The notes: generated from the sequence alone by a model not told the origin. Shown: positions 1 to 7,395, counted from the first letter of the stretch. The stretch: 35,666 nt of DNA from an uncultured Lachnospiraceae bacterium (GCA_947305245.1 CAMZDG010000031.1:1-35666); one strand, 5' to 3'. Numbers and translations are program-made.

Positions 1-215
1 TGGCAAATGAACTGGGAGTCACCTTCCAGGCGGTGAGCAAGTGGGAAAACGGCGTAACCATGTTTTCCATTGCGTGCTGCCTAAGTGATATGGGAGAGTA
101 TGGGAAAGCAGCGGATGCATGGAAGAGAGTTGTGGACGAATTGATCGCCAGAGGCTTTACCTATGAAGTAGAGTGGCCTCGCCAGATGATGAATGAAGCT
201 AAGGCGAAGAGCTGA
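1..215 (+). pseudogene. XRE-type HTH fused by internal deletion to a TPR C-terminus (5-prime cut by window edge)
   Basis: The frame is open from the window edge (codons from base 3). It first reads the recognition part of an XRE/Cro helix-turn-helix (ANELGVTFQAVSKWENG). It then jumps directly into a C-terminal piece (YSIACC-like, GEY.KAADAWKR, FTYEVEWPRQMM) that is nearly identical to the end of the gene remnant at 6133-6456. In XRE-TPR regulators the HTH ends with a PDI-type segment and is followed by several hundred residues of helical repeats. Here about 50 residues after the HTH are all that is left, so the middle has been lost. The junction is near bases 57-64. A GTG at 33 could start a 60-residue peptide, but it lies inside the HTH and is not a likely start. 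It could still make a short DNA-binding protein if the upstream part is intact. I am sure of the composition and less sure that it is non-functional. Confidence 0.7.
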
Positions 216-307
216 GGCTACCCTGCACCGAAGCGCATTTTATGTCGGGAAGCTACTGCCATGATGAGCTACAATTCAGTCAGACGATCGGAAAAAGGAG
301 CGAAACA

Positions 308-1216
308 ATGAATTGGATGACCGGATTACAAAGGGCGATTGACTATGTGGAAGAGCACATCCTTGAGGATCTAAACATGGAGGACATAGCCGCGCAGAGC
401 TTTTCCTCCAGCTATCATTTTCAAAGGGTGTTCAGCATCGTATGCGACATGACCATTGGGGAATATGTGCGAAGCAGAAGGCTCTCCTTGGCGGGAGCGG
501 ATTTGGCACGGGGAGACGTGAAGGTGATCGATGTTGCCATGAAATACGGTTATGACAATCCGGACAGTTTTGCAAGGGCTTTTCAGCGATTTCACGGCGT
601 TTTGCCATCTCAAGTGAAAGCGGGAGACGCGACCTTAAAATCCTTTTCCAAGATCGCACTAAAACTATCGATGGAAGGCGGTGCGTCTATGAATTACAGA
701 ATTGAAGAAAAACCGGAAATGATCCTGACGGGCACAAAGGTGAGGTTTCACGGAGAACCATGGGGGGAGGAGCGAGCGCGGCAGGAAGAGAATTGGTACG
801 TAACAACGCGCGGAGTCCAATGGTTCCTGCGGGGCGTGGCAGCAGGCGGTGACATATACCAGCTTGTTACGAATGTTAATGGTGAAGGATATGACTTTTA
901 TTACTGCCATGAACTGGAAAAATGGGACAGAGAGCACCTTTTTGATCATGCAGTCACGGGTGTAGATTTTGTGGAAGGTCTGGCGCTGGAAAACATTGTC
1001 ATCCCTAAATCAACTTATCTCATCCTGGAAGCGAAAAGCGAAAAGAACACGATTCATGATTATCAGGAATTGTTGAAACAAAGGGTGCAGATCATAACGG
1101 AATGGATGCCGGAAATGGGTTTTGAACTCAAAGATGCACCGGAGATCGTGGTAATGCACTGGATGCCAAGGGCAGAGCGTTTTATACAGATTTGGATGCC
1201 CATAGAAAAAAGATGA
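308..1216 (+). CDS. AraC-family transcriptional regulator with C-terminal GyrI-like effector-binding domain
   Basis: The product is a 302-residue transcription factor. Residues about 8-105 form the two helix-turn-helix units of AraC/XylS proteins (AIDYVEEHILEDLNMEDIA, then SSSYHFQRVFS, and IDVAMKYGYDNPDSFARAFQ with the typical GYDNPDSFARAFQRFHG ending). Residues about 145-300 resemble the GyrI-like or SoxS/Rob-type effector domain, with aromatic-rich strands and MPEMGFEL and FIQIWMPI near the end. Such proteins bind small ligands and activate nearby efflux or metabolic genes. I chose ATG 308 because GGAG lies 7 bases upstream; an in-frame ATG at 242 lacks a good site and would add 22 residues with no family match. 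The gene lies in a segment (217-1310) present in the left copy of the duplicated region and replaced by 5 bp in the right copy, so it arrived by insertion or was lost on the right. Its target is unknown. Confidence 0.88.
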   Translation: MNWMTGLQRAIDYVEEHILEDLNMEDIAAQSFSSSYHFQRVFSIVCDMTIGEYVRSRRLSLAGADLARGDVKVIDVAMKYGYDNPDSFARAFQRFHGVLPSQVKAGDATLKSFSKIALKLSMEGGASMNYRIEEKPEMILTGTKVRFHGEPWGEERARQEENWYVTTRGVQWFLRGVAAGGDIYQLVTNVNGEGYDFYYCHELEKWDREHLFDHAVTGVDFVEGLALENIVIPKSTYLILEAKSEKNTIHDYQELLKQRVQIITEWMPEMGFELKDAPEIVVMHWMPRAERFIQIWMPIEKR

Positions 1217-1257
1217 CATCTCCTTATTTTATTGGTTTTTTCGCTTAAGCAGGAGTA

Positions 1258-1303
1258 GGGACGGGGTTATAGGATCAAATAATGATCTACGAACCCCGTC
1301 CCC
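1258..1303. repeat. 46-bp REP-like palindrome, copy A
   Basis: The 46-bp element begins GGGACGGGGTT and ends with the complementary AACCCCGTCCC. An inner stem GATCA-AATAA-TGATC gives a nearly continuous hairpin with a 5-base loop. A second copy at 2359-2404 differs at only two bases and has the same orientation. This copy lies between the convergent AraC and XRE genes, so it may also end transcription, although no T-run follows. The form fits repetitive extragenic palindromes that are spread by REP-associated tyrosine transposases, but no transposase gene is in the window. Confidence 0.85.
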
Positions 1304-1315
1304 GTAGGTGTCATT

Positions 1316-2206
1316 TCATCTAGAAACTTTTCTAATCTGATCCGTCAGATCCTTTGGTGCTTTTGCAAGCTTGAGCTTTGCTTCAAAATCAGAAGTAAAG
1401 CTTGTAATCAATGCATTCAGACTCTCTTCTGACATAAAGGGCTGGAATGCCTTTACGGCGTTACACAGCATGACGGCTTCTTCAGTCTTTTTCTGAAGAG
1501 ATTTCTCCGGATCACGAAACCAGATCTGTTTTGAAAACTTGTTCAGGACAAATTGGCTCAATTCGAAAATGTTTTTGTTTAGGAGGTTCATAAATTCGGG
1601 AGTGTCCTTAGCGAAAAGCTGCTCGCTCTTTTGACCGGAGGTTTGATACCAGTCGGGCAAATCCTTTTGATAAAGAGCCAAGGCTTCTTGGGTTTGCCCG
1701 GCAGCGTGCAGAAGCTTTCCCTTCATCACGACGGCATCCGCACGGATAAAGGAGTCCTTGCAACCGTCGAGGATGCGGTCGCATATTTTATTGATTTCCT
1801 CAGTATGTTCCAACACTTCATTCTTGTCATTATCGGCATATCCGCCGATCAGATCCCACATATACAATTCCATAACGCGGTAATCATTGGGATACTTGCG
1901 GTATGCAGTGGCAGAAAGAGACTTGCACTTTCTTTGTTGGTGCGCCTCTGCGGCGGATTTGTGATCCCGTAGGAAACCTTGAATTTCAAGCTCCACGGCG
2001 CAGGCGTCATAACTCATGAGCTCGTCTATGGAAACTTGGAAATAAAAGGCGAGCTTAGGCAGGATGGAAATGTCGGGCGTCGTTTCCCCGCGCTCCCATT
2101 TACTGACGGCGACGGCTGATACGTGCATGGATTCGGCCAGCTGCTCCTGCGTAACACTTTTTTGAACGCGCAGTCTTTTGATGTTTTCCCCAATCAATAG
2201 TTTCAT
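1316..2206 (-). CDS. XRE-family transcriptional regulator with helical repeat C-terminus, copy 1
   Basis: The product is a 296-residue regulator. Residues 1-62 are a clear XRE/Cro helix-turn-helix (IGENIKRLR, VTQEQLAESMHVS, VSKWERGETTPDIS). The rest is helical with TPR-like segments (ADAVVMKGKLLHAAGQTQEALALY), a common pattern in Clostridial regulators whose C-terminus binds a peptide or protein. The start is the ATG at 2206 (minus strand), preceded by AAAGGACAG; the longer frame upstream has no homology to copy 2 and no ribosome site. A near-identical paralogue is at 6463-7356. Differences cluster in the segment after NKNIFELS and in the last six residues. Its promoter is at 2247-2274, and a CGACGTCG palindrome lies between promoter and start. 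The gene is bracketed by two 46-bp palindromes in direct orientation. Confidence 0.9.
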   Translation of the reverse strand: MKLLIGENIKRLRVQKSVTQEQLAESMHVSAVAVSKWERGETTPDISILPKLAFYFQVSIDELMSYDACAVELEIQGFLRDHKSAAEAHQQRKCKSLSATAYRKYPNDYRVMELYMWDLIGGYADNDKNEVLEHTEEINKICDRILDGCKDSFIRADAVVMKGKLLHAAGQTQEALALYQKDLPDWYQTSGQKSEQLFAKDTPEFMNLLNKNIFELSQFVLNKFSKQIWFRDPEKSLQKKTEEAVMLCNAVKAFQPFMSEESLNALITSFTSDFEAKLKLAKAPKDLTDQIRKVSR

Positions 2207-2231
2207 GGTTTTCTGTCCTTTCGTTTTTATT

Positions 2232-2239
2232 CGACGTCG
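2232..2239. promoter_or_regulatory. CGACGTCG palindrome, candidate operator of the XRE gene (copy 1)
   Basis: A perfect 8-bp palindrome lies about 8 bases downstream of the minus-strand -10 box, so near the likely transcription start. It is kept exactly in copy 2 (7381-7388) while surrounding bases differ. XRE regulators commonly repress their own promoters at such sites. Binding is inferred only from position and conservation. Confidence 0.4.
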
Positions 2240-2246
2240 TAATTTC

Positions 2247-2274
2247 ATTATAGCAATCAGATAAGTGTTCACAA
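2247..2274 (-). promoter_or_regulatory. Sigma-A promoter of XRE copy 1
   Basis: On the minus strand TTGTGA (2274-2269) is followed by a 16-base spacer and TATAAT (2252-2247). The spacer ends in TGC, giving an extended -10. The start codon is about 40 bases downstream. Confidence 0.65.
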
Positions 2275-2358
2275 GATAATGACAAGACGGAGGTGTTTAA
2301 CTGACAGTTAATATTTTAATTGAAAACGAGATAATCCGCAAGCGGGTAATGGCCCATA

Positions 2359-2404
2359 GGGACGGGGTTATAGGTTCAAATAATGATCTATGAACCCCGT
2401 CCCC
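2359..2404. repeat. 46-bp REP-like palindrome, copy B
   Basis: This is the same element as 1258-1303, in the same orientation, with two base differences: T for A in the left inner arm and T for C in the right arm. It sits 12 bases beyond the end of the duplicated XRE block and just upstream of the promoter at 2411-2439. Together the two copies bracket the XRE gene like ends of a composite unit. Confidence 0.85.
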
Positions 2405-2410
2405 AGAGGG

Positions 2411-2439
2411 TTGTTCCGTATGGTAAGATAAGGTATAAT
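2411..2439 (+). promoter_or_regulatory. Sigma-A promoter upstream of the lipoprotein-like gene
   Basis: TTGTTC (2411-2416), a 17-base spacer and a consensus TATAAT (2434-2439). It starts 6 bases after palindrome copy B and drives a leader of about 85 bases before the gene at 2533. Confidence 0.65.
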
Positions 2440-2498
2440 AATTGTATGAGTTGTTATGGTAACGCAGAAAGGGATGCTGCACGAATTTGGAGGTCGCC

Positions 2499-2522
2499 AT
2501 GAAGGATATTCGCGCAGCTTAG
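2499..2522 (+). other. Possible 7-codon leader ORF
   Basis: ATG at 2499 follows a strong GGAGG at 2489-2493 and opens a frame of only seven codons (MKDIRAA) that stops 10 bases before the start of the gene at 2533. Such a site could couple translation or be a decayed gene start. No regulatory function can be read from the peptide. Low confidence. Confidence 0.25.
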
Positions 2523-2532
2523 GGGTGAACAT

Positions 2533-3339
2533 ATGCGAGGAAAAGGGAAGAAGGCAGTTCTGATAGTAGCGGTTGTAATAGTTGTTTTGTATATTTTAGA
2601 GCGCAGTTCATGTTCTTATACGCTTGGGCTTTTGATGCTATCTGGGTGCTCGGGTTCCTCTTCTGAAGGAAGCTCCAAAGGAAATGAAAACAAGGCGTTT
2701 GCTTCCTTGGAACAGGCGATGGTCAATTACGGAGTCGACAAGGAAGCCTATGAGGTAACGAGTGTTTTCGCGGATGCATATACTGCCCGAGGGAATCTCG
2801 TCACGAAGTTCCAGTTTAAGATTGGTGACATGGAGTATAAGGCCATGGTTGATGACGAGTCAGGACAGGTCTTTACCAACTATTATGAAAATGAATTCCA
2901 GTCTGCTTTAGAAGAATATCTTCGTAAAGAGGTTGATCAGTCCGAGGCGCTAAGCGGCGGGACATACGAGCTTACGGCTGTGTGGGTACCAAGCAAGGTG
3001 GGTATCTATGCAGTAGAGCAGGACGGGTTGGTTCCGGCAATGTTAAAGCCAGAAGATTTTGAAGCTTTTTTTGCCAAGTATAATGAAAATGCTATGCCGG
3101 AATTGGAGCTGAATGTTTTCGTAAAGTATTATTCACCTGAGGACAACCTCAACATGAATAAGATGAAAGAGTTGTTTCAGATCAATGCGAGAGATAATTT
3201 TTATTTCAGAGGGTGGACCTGCAAATTTTATAAATGTAAACCAGTAGATGCAGAAGAGTCAAAGCTGTTTGCCAAGTATGTGTACAGCTATGTTCAGCAA
3301 AAAGTAACGGTAGAATATGTAACGTCATTTGGAAAGTAA
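2533..3339 (+). CDS. Membrane-anchored or lipoprotein-like hypothetical protein
   Basis: The product has 268 residues. A basic N-terminus (RGKGKK) is followed by a hydrophobic segment at about residues 8-22, and LSGC with cysteine 39 resembles a lipobox. The cysteine is unusually far from the start, and a second hydrophobic stretch (TLGLLML) precedes it, so the protein is either a lipoprotein with a long signal or a single-pass membrane protein. Serine/glycine-rich residues 40-52 form a linker. The rest is a soluble exported domain with alternating strands and acidic helices that I do not recognise. The start follows GGGGTGA with good spacing. It lies in the same direction as the sigma factor 150 bp downstream but likely has its own promoter. 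Function unknown. Confidence 0.75.
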   Translation: MRGKGKKAVLIVAVVIVVLYILERSSCSYTLGLLMLSGCSGSSSEGSSKGNENKAFASLEQAMVNYGVDKEAYEVTSVFADAYTARGNLVTKFQFKIGDMEYKAMVDDESGQVFTNYYENEFQSALEEYLRKEVDQSEALSGGTYELTAVWVPSKVGIYAVEQDGLVPAMLKPEDFEAFFAKYNENAMPELELNVFVKYYSPEDNLNMNKMKELFQINARDNFYFRGWTCKFYKCKPVDAEESKLFAKYVYSYVQQKVTVEYVTSFGK

Positions 3340-3420
3340 ATAGCGCGTATCTAACAAAGAAACCGACGTAATTATAACTTTGAATATAACATGACAAAAT
3401 TATTATACGCCCCAACCTTT

Positions 3421-3446
3421 TGAAACATCACCTCACTATATAGTCA
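3421..3446 (+). promoter_or_regulatory. Candidate ECF-type autoregulatory promoter
   Basis: TGAAAC (3421-3426), 16 bases, then GTCA (3443-3446). ECF sigma factors of Firmicutes such as SigM and SigW recognise TGAAAC-N16-CGTC-like promoters and usually activate their own gene. The -10 part matches only roughly. A sigma-A-like TTGAAT-17-TTATAC lies just upstream as an alternative. Confidence 0.35.
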
Positions 3447-3489
3447 TAAAGGCCTGAAAAGAAAGATTCTTTCGAACATGGAGGAGACA

Positions 3490-5112
3490 ATGGAAAAACA
3501 GTTGGTAGATCATATGATGGAGACTTATTTTCATAAGATCTACGGATTTGCGGTGAAGAAGGCATATTCGGATGATGAGGCGCAGGAGCTTTGCGCGGAG
3601 ATGGTGAAGGAGGTTTATCTTTCCCTTCTTAGCGCGGAAGAAATCTCCAATACGGACGGTTACGTGTGGCGCATTTGTTCTAACGTCTTTGCAAGGCACG
3701 TCTCATCAAAGAAGAAACAGGGCATTTCCCTGGACGGCTTGGAGCTGCCTTATTATGACGAATATGATCTGGGCGAAACCGAGGAAGAATTCGCGAGGCT
3801 CCGCAGGGAAATCGCCTACCTTTCTAAGAGCCGCAGAAAGATTGTTTTCTCCTTCTACTACGAGGGAAAGTCCATCGCAGCCATAGCAGGCGAGATGGGC
3901 CTTTCCGAGGGTACCGTAAAGTGGCATCTAAACAAGGCAAGAAATGACTTGAAGGAGGGTTTTGGTATGGAAAGGAAAATAGGAACGCTGGGAATTTCTC
4001 CCATTGAGGCAATTGAATTTGGACATAATGGACGACCGGATCCTGACGGTGGACCGGAAAAATATTTGTCCGATCCCATCCATCTGAACATTGTTTACAG
4101 TGTTTATGAGACGCCGCGAACAAAGGAGGAGATCGCGCAGGAGCTTGGAATCACGCCGGTATTTCTGGAGGACAAAATTGCGCTCCTGGAAAATAATGGA
4201 TTCTTGGTGAGGACGAGTGGCGACCGCTACACCACTTATGTTTGTTTTTCGCCAAGAAAATATTCCTTGGAACAAAAGGACAAGGTCAGGGAAGTGCAGC
4301 TTCAGGTCGTGCAGGAGCTTTTGAATCAGTATGTTCCCAAGGTCCGGGCGGCCATTGCAGACGTTCAGGACGTCTATATTCCCGGCGGAAACAGGGAATT
4401 ATTTGAGGCAGCAGTGATTTTTTATGCGATCACGAATAAGTGTGGGATCTCGATCCAAAAGGATCTCGGGAAGTATTGGATCAAAACGCTTGGCGGAGGT
4501 GCGTATTTTGCACACGTACAATTAAAACAGGAGGCTGAAGATCCGGAATATGTAATGAAGCATAAGGGAACCGGAAGAGATTATTCCGCCTGCGGCAATA
4601 TGATCAGAAAATCTGAGAAGTATGAGGGCGTATATTCCTGGTCCATCGACACGAGATTTTGTAGCAGGAAAGGAGCCTGGGAAAACAATCGGAACGAGGA
4701 TTATGACTTCCTGTACGAGTGGATCTGCGGGACCATCCAGGACGACGCGGCCAATCAGGAAAAGGTAAAAAGGCTTCGCGAGCGTGAATATATCACGGCG
4801 GATGGCAAAGTGAACGTGATGATTGTGAAGGAAAAGGCGGCGGAGTTTTTTGCAAAAATCCCGGAGCTCGATGAAGAGATCAAGAAGGAATTCGCCGGTT
4901 TTGCCTTAGAGCAGGCCATGGAAGAGGCAAAGAGATATCCGGCACAAATGCAGGATTACGTCGTGTTTTTCCATACCACTGGCTTTATTGGTCCCATGGA
5001 GGCGCTCATGGTCTTGGATGAGATGTATGACCAAGGCATCTTCCGGCCACTGAAGAAGGAAGAGATGGTGACCAGCCAGCTTCTGACTTTCTGCGACAGA
5101 TTGCCTGAGTAA
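3490..5112 (+). CDS. Sigma-70 family (ECF-like) sigma factor with a large C-terminal extension
   Basis: The product has 540 residues. Residues about 1-72 look like sigma region 2 (YFHKIYGFAVKKAYSDDEAQ, then DGYVWRICSNVFARH). Residues about 105-156 are a region 4 helix-turn-helix (SRRKIVFSFYYEGKSIAAIA, MGLSEGTVKWHLNKARNDLK). An ordinary ECF factor ends here at 160-190 residues. This one continues for about 380 residues, with a probable winged helix at about 195-260 (TPRTKEEIAQELGITP, LENNGFLVRT) and then an alpha/beta region without a recognised domain. The extension may bind an effector and replace an anti-sigma factor, since none is encoded nearby. I chose ATG 3490, which has GGAGG five bases upstream; ATG 3478 overlaps that ribosome site. 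The transglutaminase-like gene 61 bp downstream could be co-transcribed. Confidence 0.85.
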   Translation: MEKQLVDHMMETYFHKIYGFAVKKAYSDDEAQELCAEMVKEVYLSLLSAEEISNTDGYVWRICSNVFARHVSSKKKQGISLDGLELPYYDEYDLGETEEEFARLRREIAYLSKSRRKIVFSFYYEGKSIAAIAGEMGLSEGTVKWHLNKARNDLKEGFGMERKIGTLGISPIEAIEFGHNGRPDPDGGPEKYLSDPIHLNIVYSVYETPRTKEEIAQELGITPVFLEDKIALLENNGFLVRTSGDRYTTYVCFSPRKYSLEQKDKVREVQLQVVQELLNQYVPKVRAAIADVQDVYIPGGNRELFEAAVIFYAITNKCGISIQKDLGKYWIKTLGGGAYFAHVQLKQEAEDPEYVMKHKGTGRDYSACGNMIRKSEKYEGVYSWSIDTRFCSRKGAWENNRNEDYDFLYEWICGTIQDDAANQEKVKRLREREYITADGKVNVMIVKEKAAEFFAKIPELDEEIKKEFAGFALEQAMEEAKRYPAQMQDYVVFFHTTGFIGPMEALMVLDEMYDQGIFRPLKKEEMVTSQLLTFCDRLPE

Positions 5113-5173
5113 ACTTGAGCTTAGAAGAATGACGGATCACAAGGAAGTTTGATGCAGGTGAGGAGATGCACGT

Positions 5174-5992
5174 ATGGAAATAAACAATAAAACATTCGAG
5201 GATTATGCCAGGATCCTTCGGGAGGCAACGCCTTACAAGGATGGCAACGCTGGCATAAAATATATGGTAAAGCCTGACAAAAGGCGTAAAGACGTTATCA
5301 GGAAGTACTATAAAGAAAAAGCGGGGCTCGATCTTGACGTGATCGAAAAGTCGTCACTAACGACCTGGGAAAAAGCGATAAAGCTCGCGCAATTTGTTGC
5401 AAAGCACGTTCCGCATGACAACCAGAAAAAATGGATCAGTAAGCTAAATGCCATAACATTGTATGAATACGCGAAAAAGACGCCAACGGGTTTCAACTGC
5501 AGGTGGCATTCCATCATGCTAAGCGAGCTGCTTTTAACCGTTGGGATCAAAAATGCGTTTATCACGTGCCTTCCCGAAGACAAAAATGATGGGGATTGTC
5601 ACGTGGTAAATCACGTCTGGCTTCCGGAAAATCAAAAATGGGCCATGATCGACAGCGACATGACGGAGTACGCCATCACGAAAGAAGGTACCCAGCTTTC
5701 TTTGTTTGAGATGCGCGAATGCATTTGCTCCGGTGGTGACTTTGAAATATGCGTTCTTCCGGGCTTTGAGGATACGTGGTACGGATCCTCTGAGGGAAGA
5801 GAGTATCTTAAGTGTTATTGGGCGAAGAATCTGTATTGGTTCGCAAGGCATACGACGTATGGATTTAGTTTGGAAAGCAGGAGACGCGTCGGCGATTCTT
5901 ACGTATGTCTGATTCCTCCGGGATATGATTATAAGAAGGTGAGAGATTGTAAAGAGATCACCAATGAACGGGAATTTTGGGGATTGTCTTGA
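5174..5992 (+). CDS. Transglutaminase-like superfamily protein
   Basis: The product has 272 residues and no signal peptide or membrane segment, so it is cytoplasmic. The pattern of a transglutaminase-like cysteine protease fold is visible: Cys109 in GFNCRWHSIMLSELL, His147 in VVNHVWL, and Asp160 in KWAMIDSD, in the right order and spacing for the catalytic triad. The upstream KAIKLAQFVAKHVPH segment matches the helix that usually precedes the core. These enzymes cleave or transfer peptides, or act as inactive binding domains. The substrate is unknown. It follows the sigma factor gene by 61 bp with its own GGTGAGGAG site. The C-terminal third (from about residue 185) is rich in aromatic residues and shows no known motif. 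Confidence 0.75.
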   Translation: MEINNKTFEDYARILREATPYKDGNAGIKYMVKPDKRRKDVIRKYYKEKAGLDLDVIEKSSLTTWEKAIKLAQFVAKHVPHDNQKKWISKLNAITLYEYAKKTPTGFNCRWHSIMLSELLLTVGIKNAFITCLPEDKNDGDCHVVNHVWLPENQKWAMIDSDMTEYAITKEGTQLSLFEMRECICSGGDFEICVLPGFEDTWYGSSEGREYLKCYWAKNLYWFARHTTYGFSLESRRRVGDSYVCLIPPGYDYKKVRDCKEITNEREFWGLS

Positions 5993-6028
5993 TCTCGGAT
6001 CATAAAAATATAACAAAGGAGCAAACAG

Positions 6029-6157
6029 ATGATCATTAGAAAAGCAACGGGGTCGGACGCGGATGATTTGAAAACGTTATATTTTGATTATTTAACGCAT
6101 TATCCTCCCAGGGAAGAACAAAACATGCAAGAGTGGCAGGACCTGCTGAATATCTAA
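6029..6157 (+). pseudogene. N-terminal fragment of a GNAT acetyltransferase
   Basis: A good ribosome site (AAAGGAGC) and ATG 6029 open a 42-residue frame beginning MIIRKATGSDADDLKTLYF and ending QEWQDLLNI. This is the first strand and helix of a GNAT N-acetyltransferase. The rest of the about 150-residue domain, including the acetyl-CoA loop, is missing because the frame runs into the XRE-TPR remnant at about 6140. It is a truncated gene, likely joined to its neighbour by deletion. Confidence 0.65.
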
Positions 6158-6456
6158 AGCGATTCCCGAATCTGGAGAAGGAAGAGCTCCGCGTATTACA
6201 CAGCACTGCCGGCGACATGTGCAGGGGACTTAAGAAATATGAAGAGGCGTTTGCATATTGGGAGAAGGCGCTCGAGGCCGATGCCTGGCCCATGGATCCC
6301 CTGTATTCCATTGCGTGCTGCCTCAGCGATATGGGAGAGTACGCGAAGGCAGCAGACGCATGGAAGCGGATCGTGGACGAACTGATCGCCAGAGGCTTCA
6401 CCTATGAAGTGGAGTGGCCGCGCCAGATGATGAACGAAGCGAAGGCGAAGAGCTGA
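6133..6456 (+). pseudogene. C-terminal remnant of an XRE-TPR protein
   Basis: The frame encodes about 107 residues of TPR-like helices (LRVLHSTAGDMCRGLKKYEE, AFAYWEKALEADAW, YSIACCLSDMGEY, KAADAWKR) ending FTYEVEWPRQMMNEAKAKS. The last 50 residues match the remnant at the left window edge almost exactly. There is no HTH and no ribosome site before GTG 6133; the upstream sequence is a GNAT fragment in another frame. It is therefore the 3-prime end of a broken regulator gene. Its stop lies 7 bases from the stop of XRE copy 2, tail to tail. Confidence 0.7.
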
Positions 6457-6462
6457 GACGGA

Positions 6463-7356
6463 TCATTTCATCCGGAAAGCGTGGATCTGATCCGTCAGAT
6501 CCTTTGGTGCTTTTGCAAGCTTGAGCTTTGCTTCAAAATCAGAAGTAAAGCTTGTAATCAATGCATTCAGACTCTCTTCTGACATAAAGGGCTGGAATGC
6601 CTTTACGGCGTTACACAGCGTGATGGCTTCTTCGGTCTTCTCCCGAAGCGTTTTCGCCGGATTGCAAAACCAGATTTGTTTTGAAAGCTTGTTCAGCAAA
6701 AATTTGCTTAGTTCGAAGATGTTTTTGTTTAGCAGGTTCGCAAATTCGGGAGTGTCCTTAGCGAAAAGCTGCTCGCTCTTTTGACCGGAGGTCTGATACC
6801 AGTCCGGCAGATTCTTTTGATAGAGATCCAGGGCCTCTGACGTCTGTCCGGCGGCATGCGCAAGCTTCCCCTTCATCACGACGGCGTCCGCACGGATAAA
6901 GGCGTCCTTGCAGCCGTCAAGGATGCGGTCACAGATTTTATCGATTTCCTCGGCATGTTCCAATACTTCATTCTTGTCATTGTCGGCATATCCGCCGATC
7001 AGATCCCACATATACAATTCCATAACGCGGTAATCATTGGGATACTTGCGGTATGCAGTGGCAGAAAGAGACTTGCACTTTCTTTGTTGGTGCGCCTCTG
7101 CGGCGGATTTGTGATCCCGTAGGAAACCTTGAATTTCAAGCTCCACGGCGCAGGCGTCATAACTCATGAGCTCGTCGATGGAAACCTGGAAATAAAAGGC
7201 GAGCTTAGGCAAGAAGGAAATATCGGGCGTGGTTTCTCCGCGCTCCCACTTGCTGACGGCTACGGCCGATACGTGCATGGATTCGGCCAGCTGTTCCTGC
7301 GTAACGCTCTTTTGAATGCGTAATCTTTTTATGTTTTCCCCGATCAATAGTTTCAT
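6463..7356 (-). CDS. XRE-family transcriptional regulator with helical repeat C-terminus, copy 2
   Basis: The product has 297 residues and is a near-identical paralogue of the protein at 1316-2206. The HTH occupies residues 1-62 (VTQEQLAESMHVS, VSKWERGETTPDIS). The TPR-like C-terminus differs mainly after NIFELS (KFLLNKLSKQIWFCNPAKTL) and at the tail (IHAFRMK). The start is ATG 7356 after AAAGGACAG, as in copy 1. The HTH is nearly unchanged, so both proteins should bind the same operator and can form mixed dimers if expressed. The promoter is at 7396-7423, with the CGACGTCG palindrome at 7381-7388. Confidence 0.9.
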   Translation of the reverse strand: MKLLIGENIKRLRIQKSVTQEQLAESMHVSAVAVSKWERGETTPDISFLPKLAFYFQVSIDELMSYDACAVELEIQGFLRDHKSAAEAHQQRKCKSLSATAYRKYPNDYRVMELYMWDLIGGYADNDKNEVLEHAEEIDKICDRILDGCKDAFIRADAVVMKGKLAHAAGQTSEALDLYQKNLPDWYQTSGQKSEQLFAKDTPEFANLLNKNIFELSKFLLNKLSKQIWFCNPAKTLREKTEEAITLCNAVKAFQPFMSEESLNALITSFTSDFEAKLKLAKAPKDLTDQIHAFRMK

Positions 7357-7380
7357 GGTTTTCTGTCCTTTCATTTTATT

Positions 7381-7388
7381 CGACGTCG
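7381..7388. promoter_or_regulatory. CGACGTCG palindrome, candidate operator of XRE copy 2
   Basis: Identical in sequence and position to the palindrome at 2232-2239 in copy 1, just downstream of the minus-strand -10 box. A candidate autorepression site. Confidence 0.4.
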
Positions 7389-7395
7389 TAATTAC

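Larger units (their letters stand above)
1311..2346. repeat. Duplicated XRE block, left copy (partner 6463-7495)
   Basis: From TCATTTCATC at 1311 to CCGCAAGCGGG ending at 2346 the sequence matches 6463-7495 nearly base for base, with only scattered substitutions and a few small indels. The block covers the whole XRE gene, its promoter and about 60 bp beyond it. It is a direct repeat about 5.15 kb apart. Both boundaries are close to the 46-bp palindromes, which are absent from the right copy. Confidence 0.9.

Noticed and set aside
5534..6016. A 160-codon minus-strand frame
   Set aside because: It is antisense to the transglutaminase-like gene, with no ribosome site and no domain.
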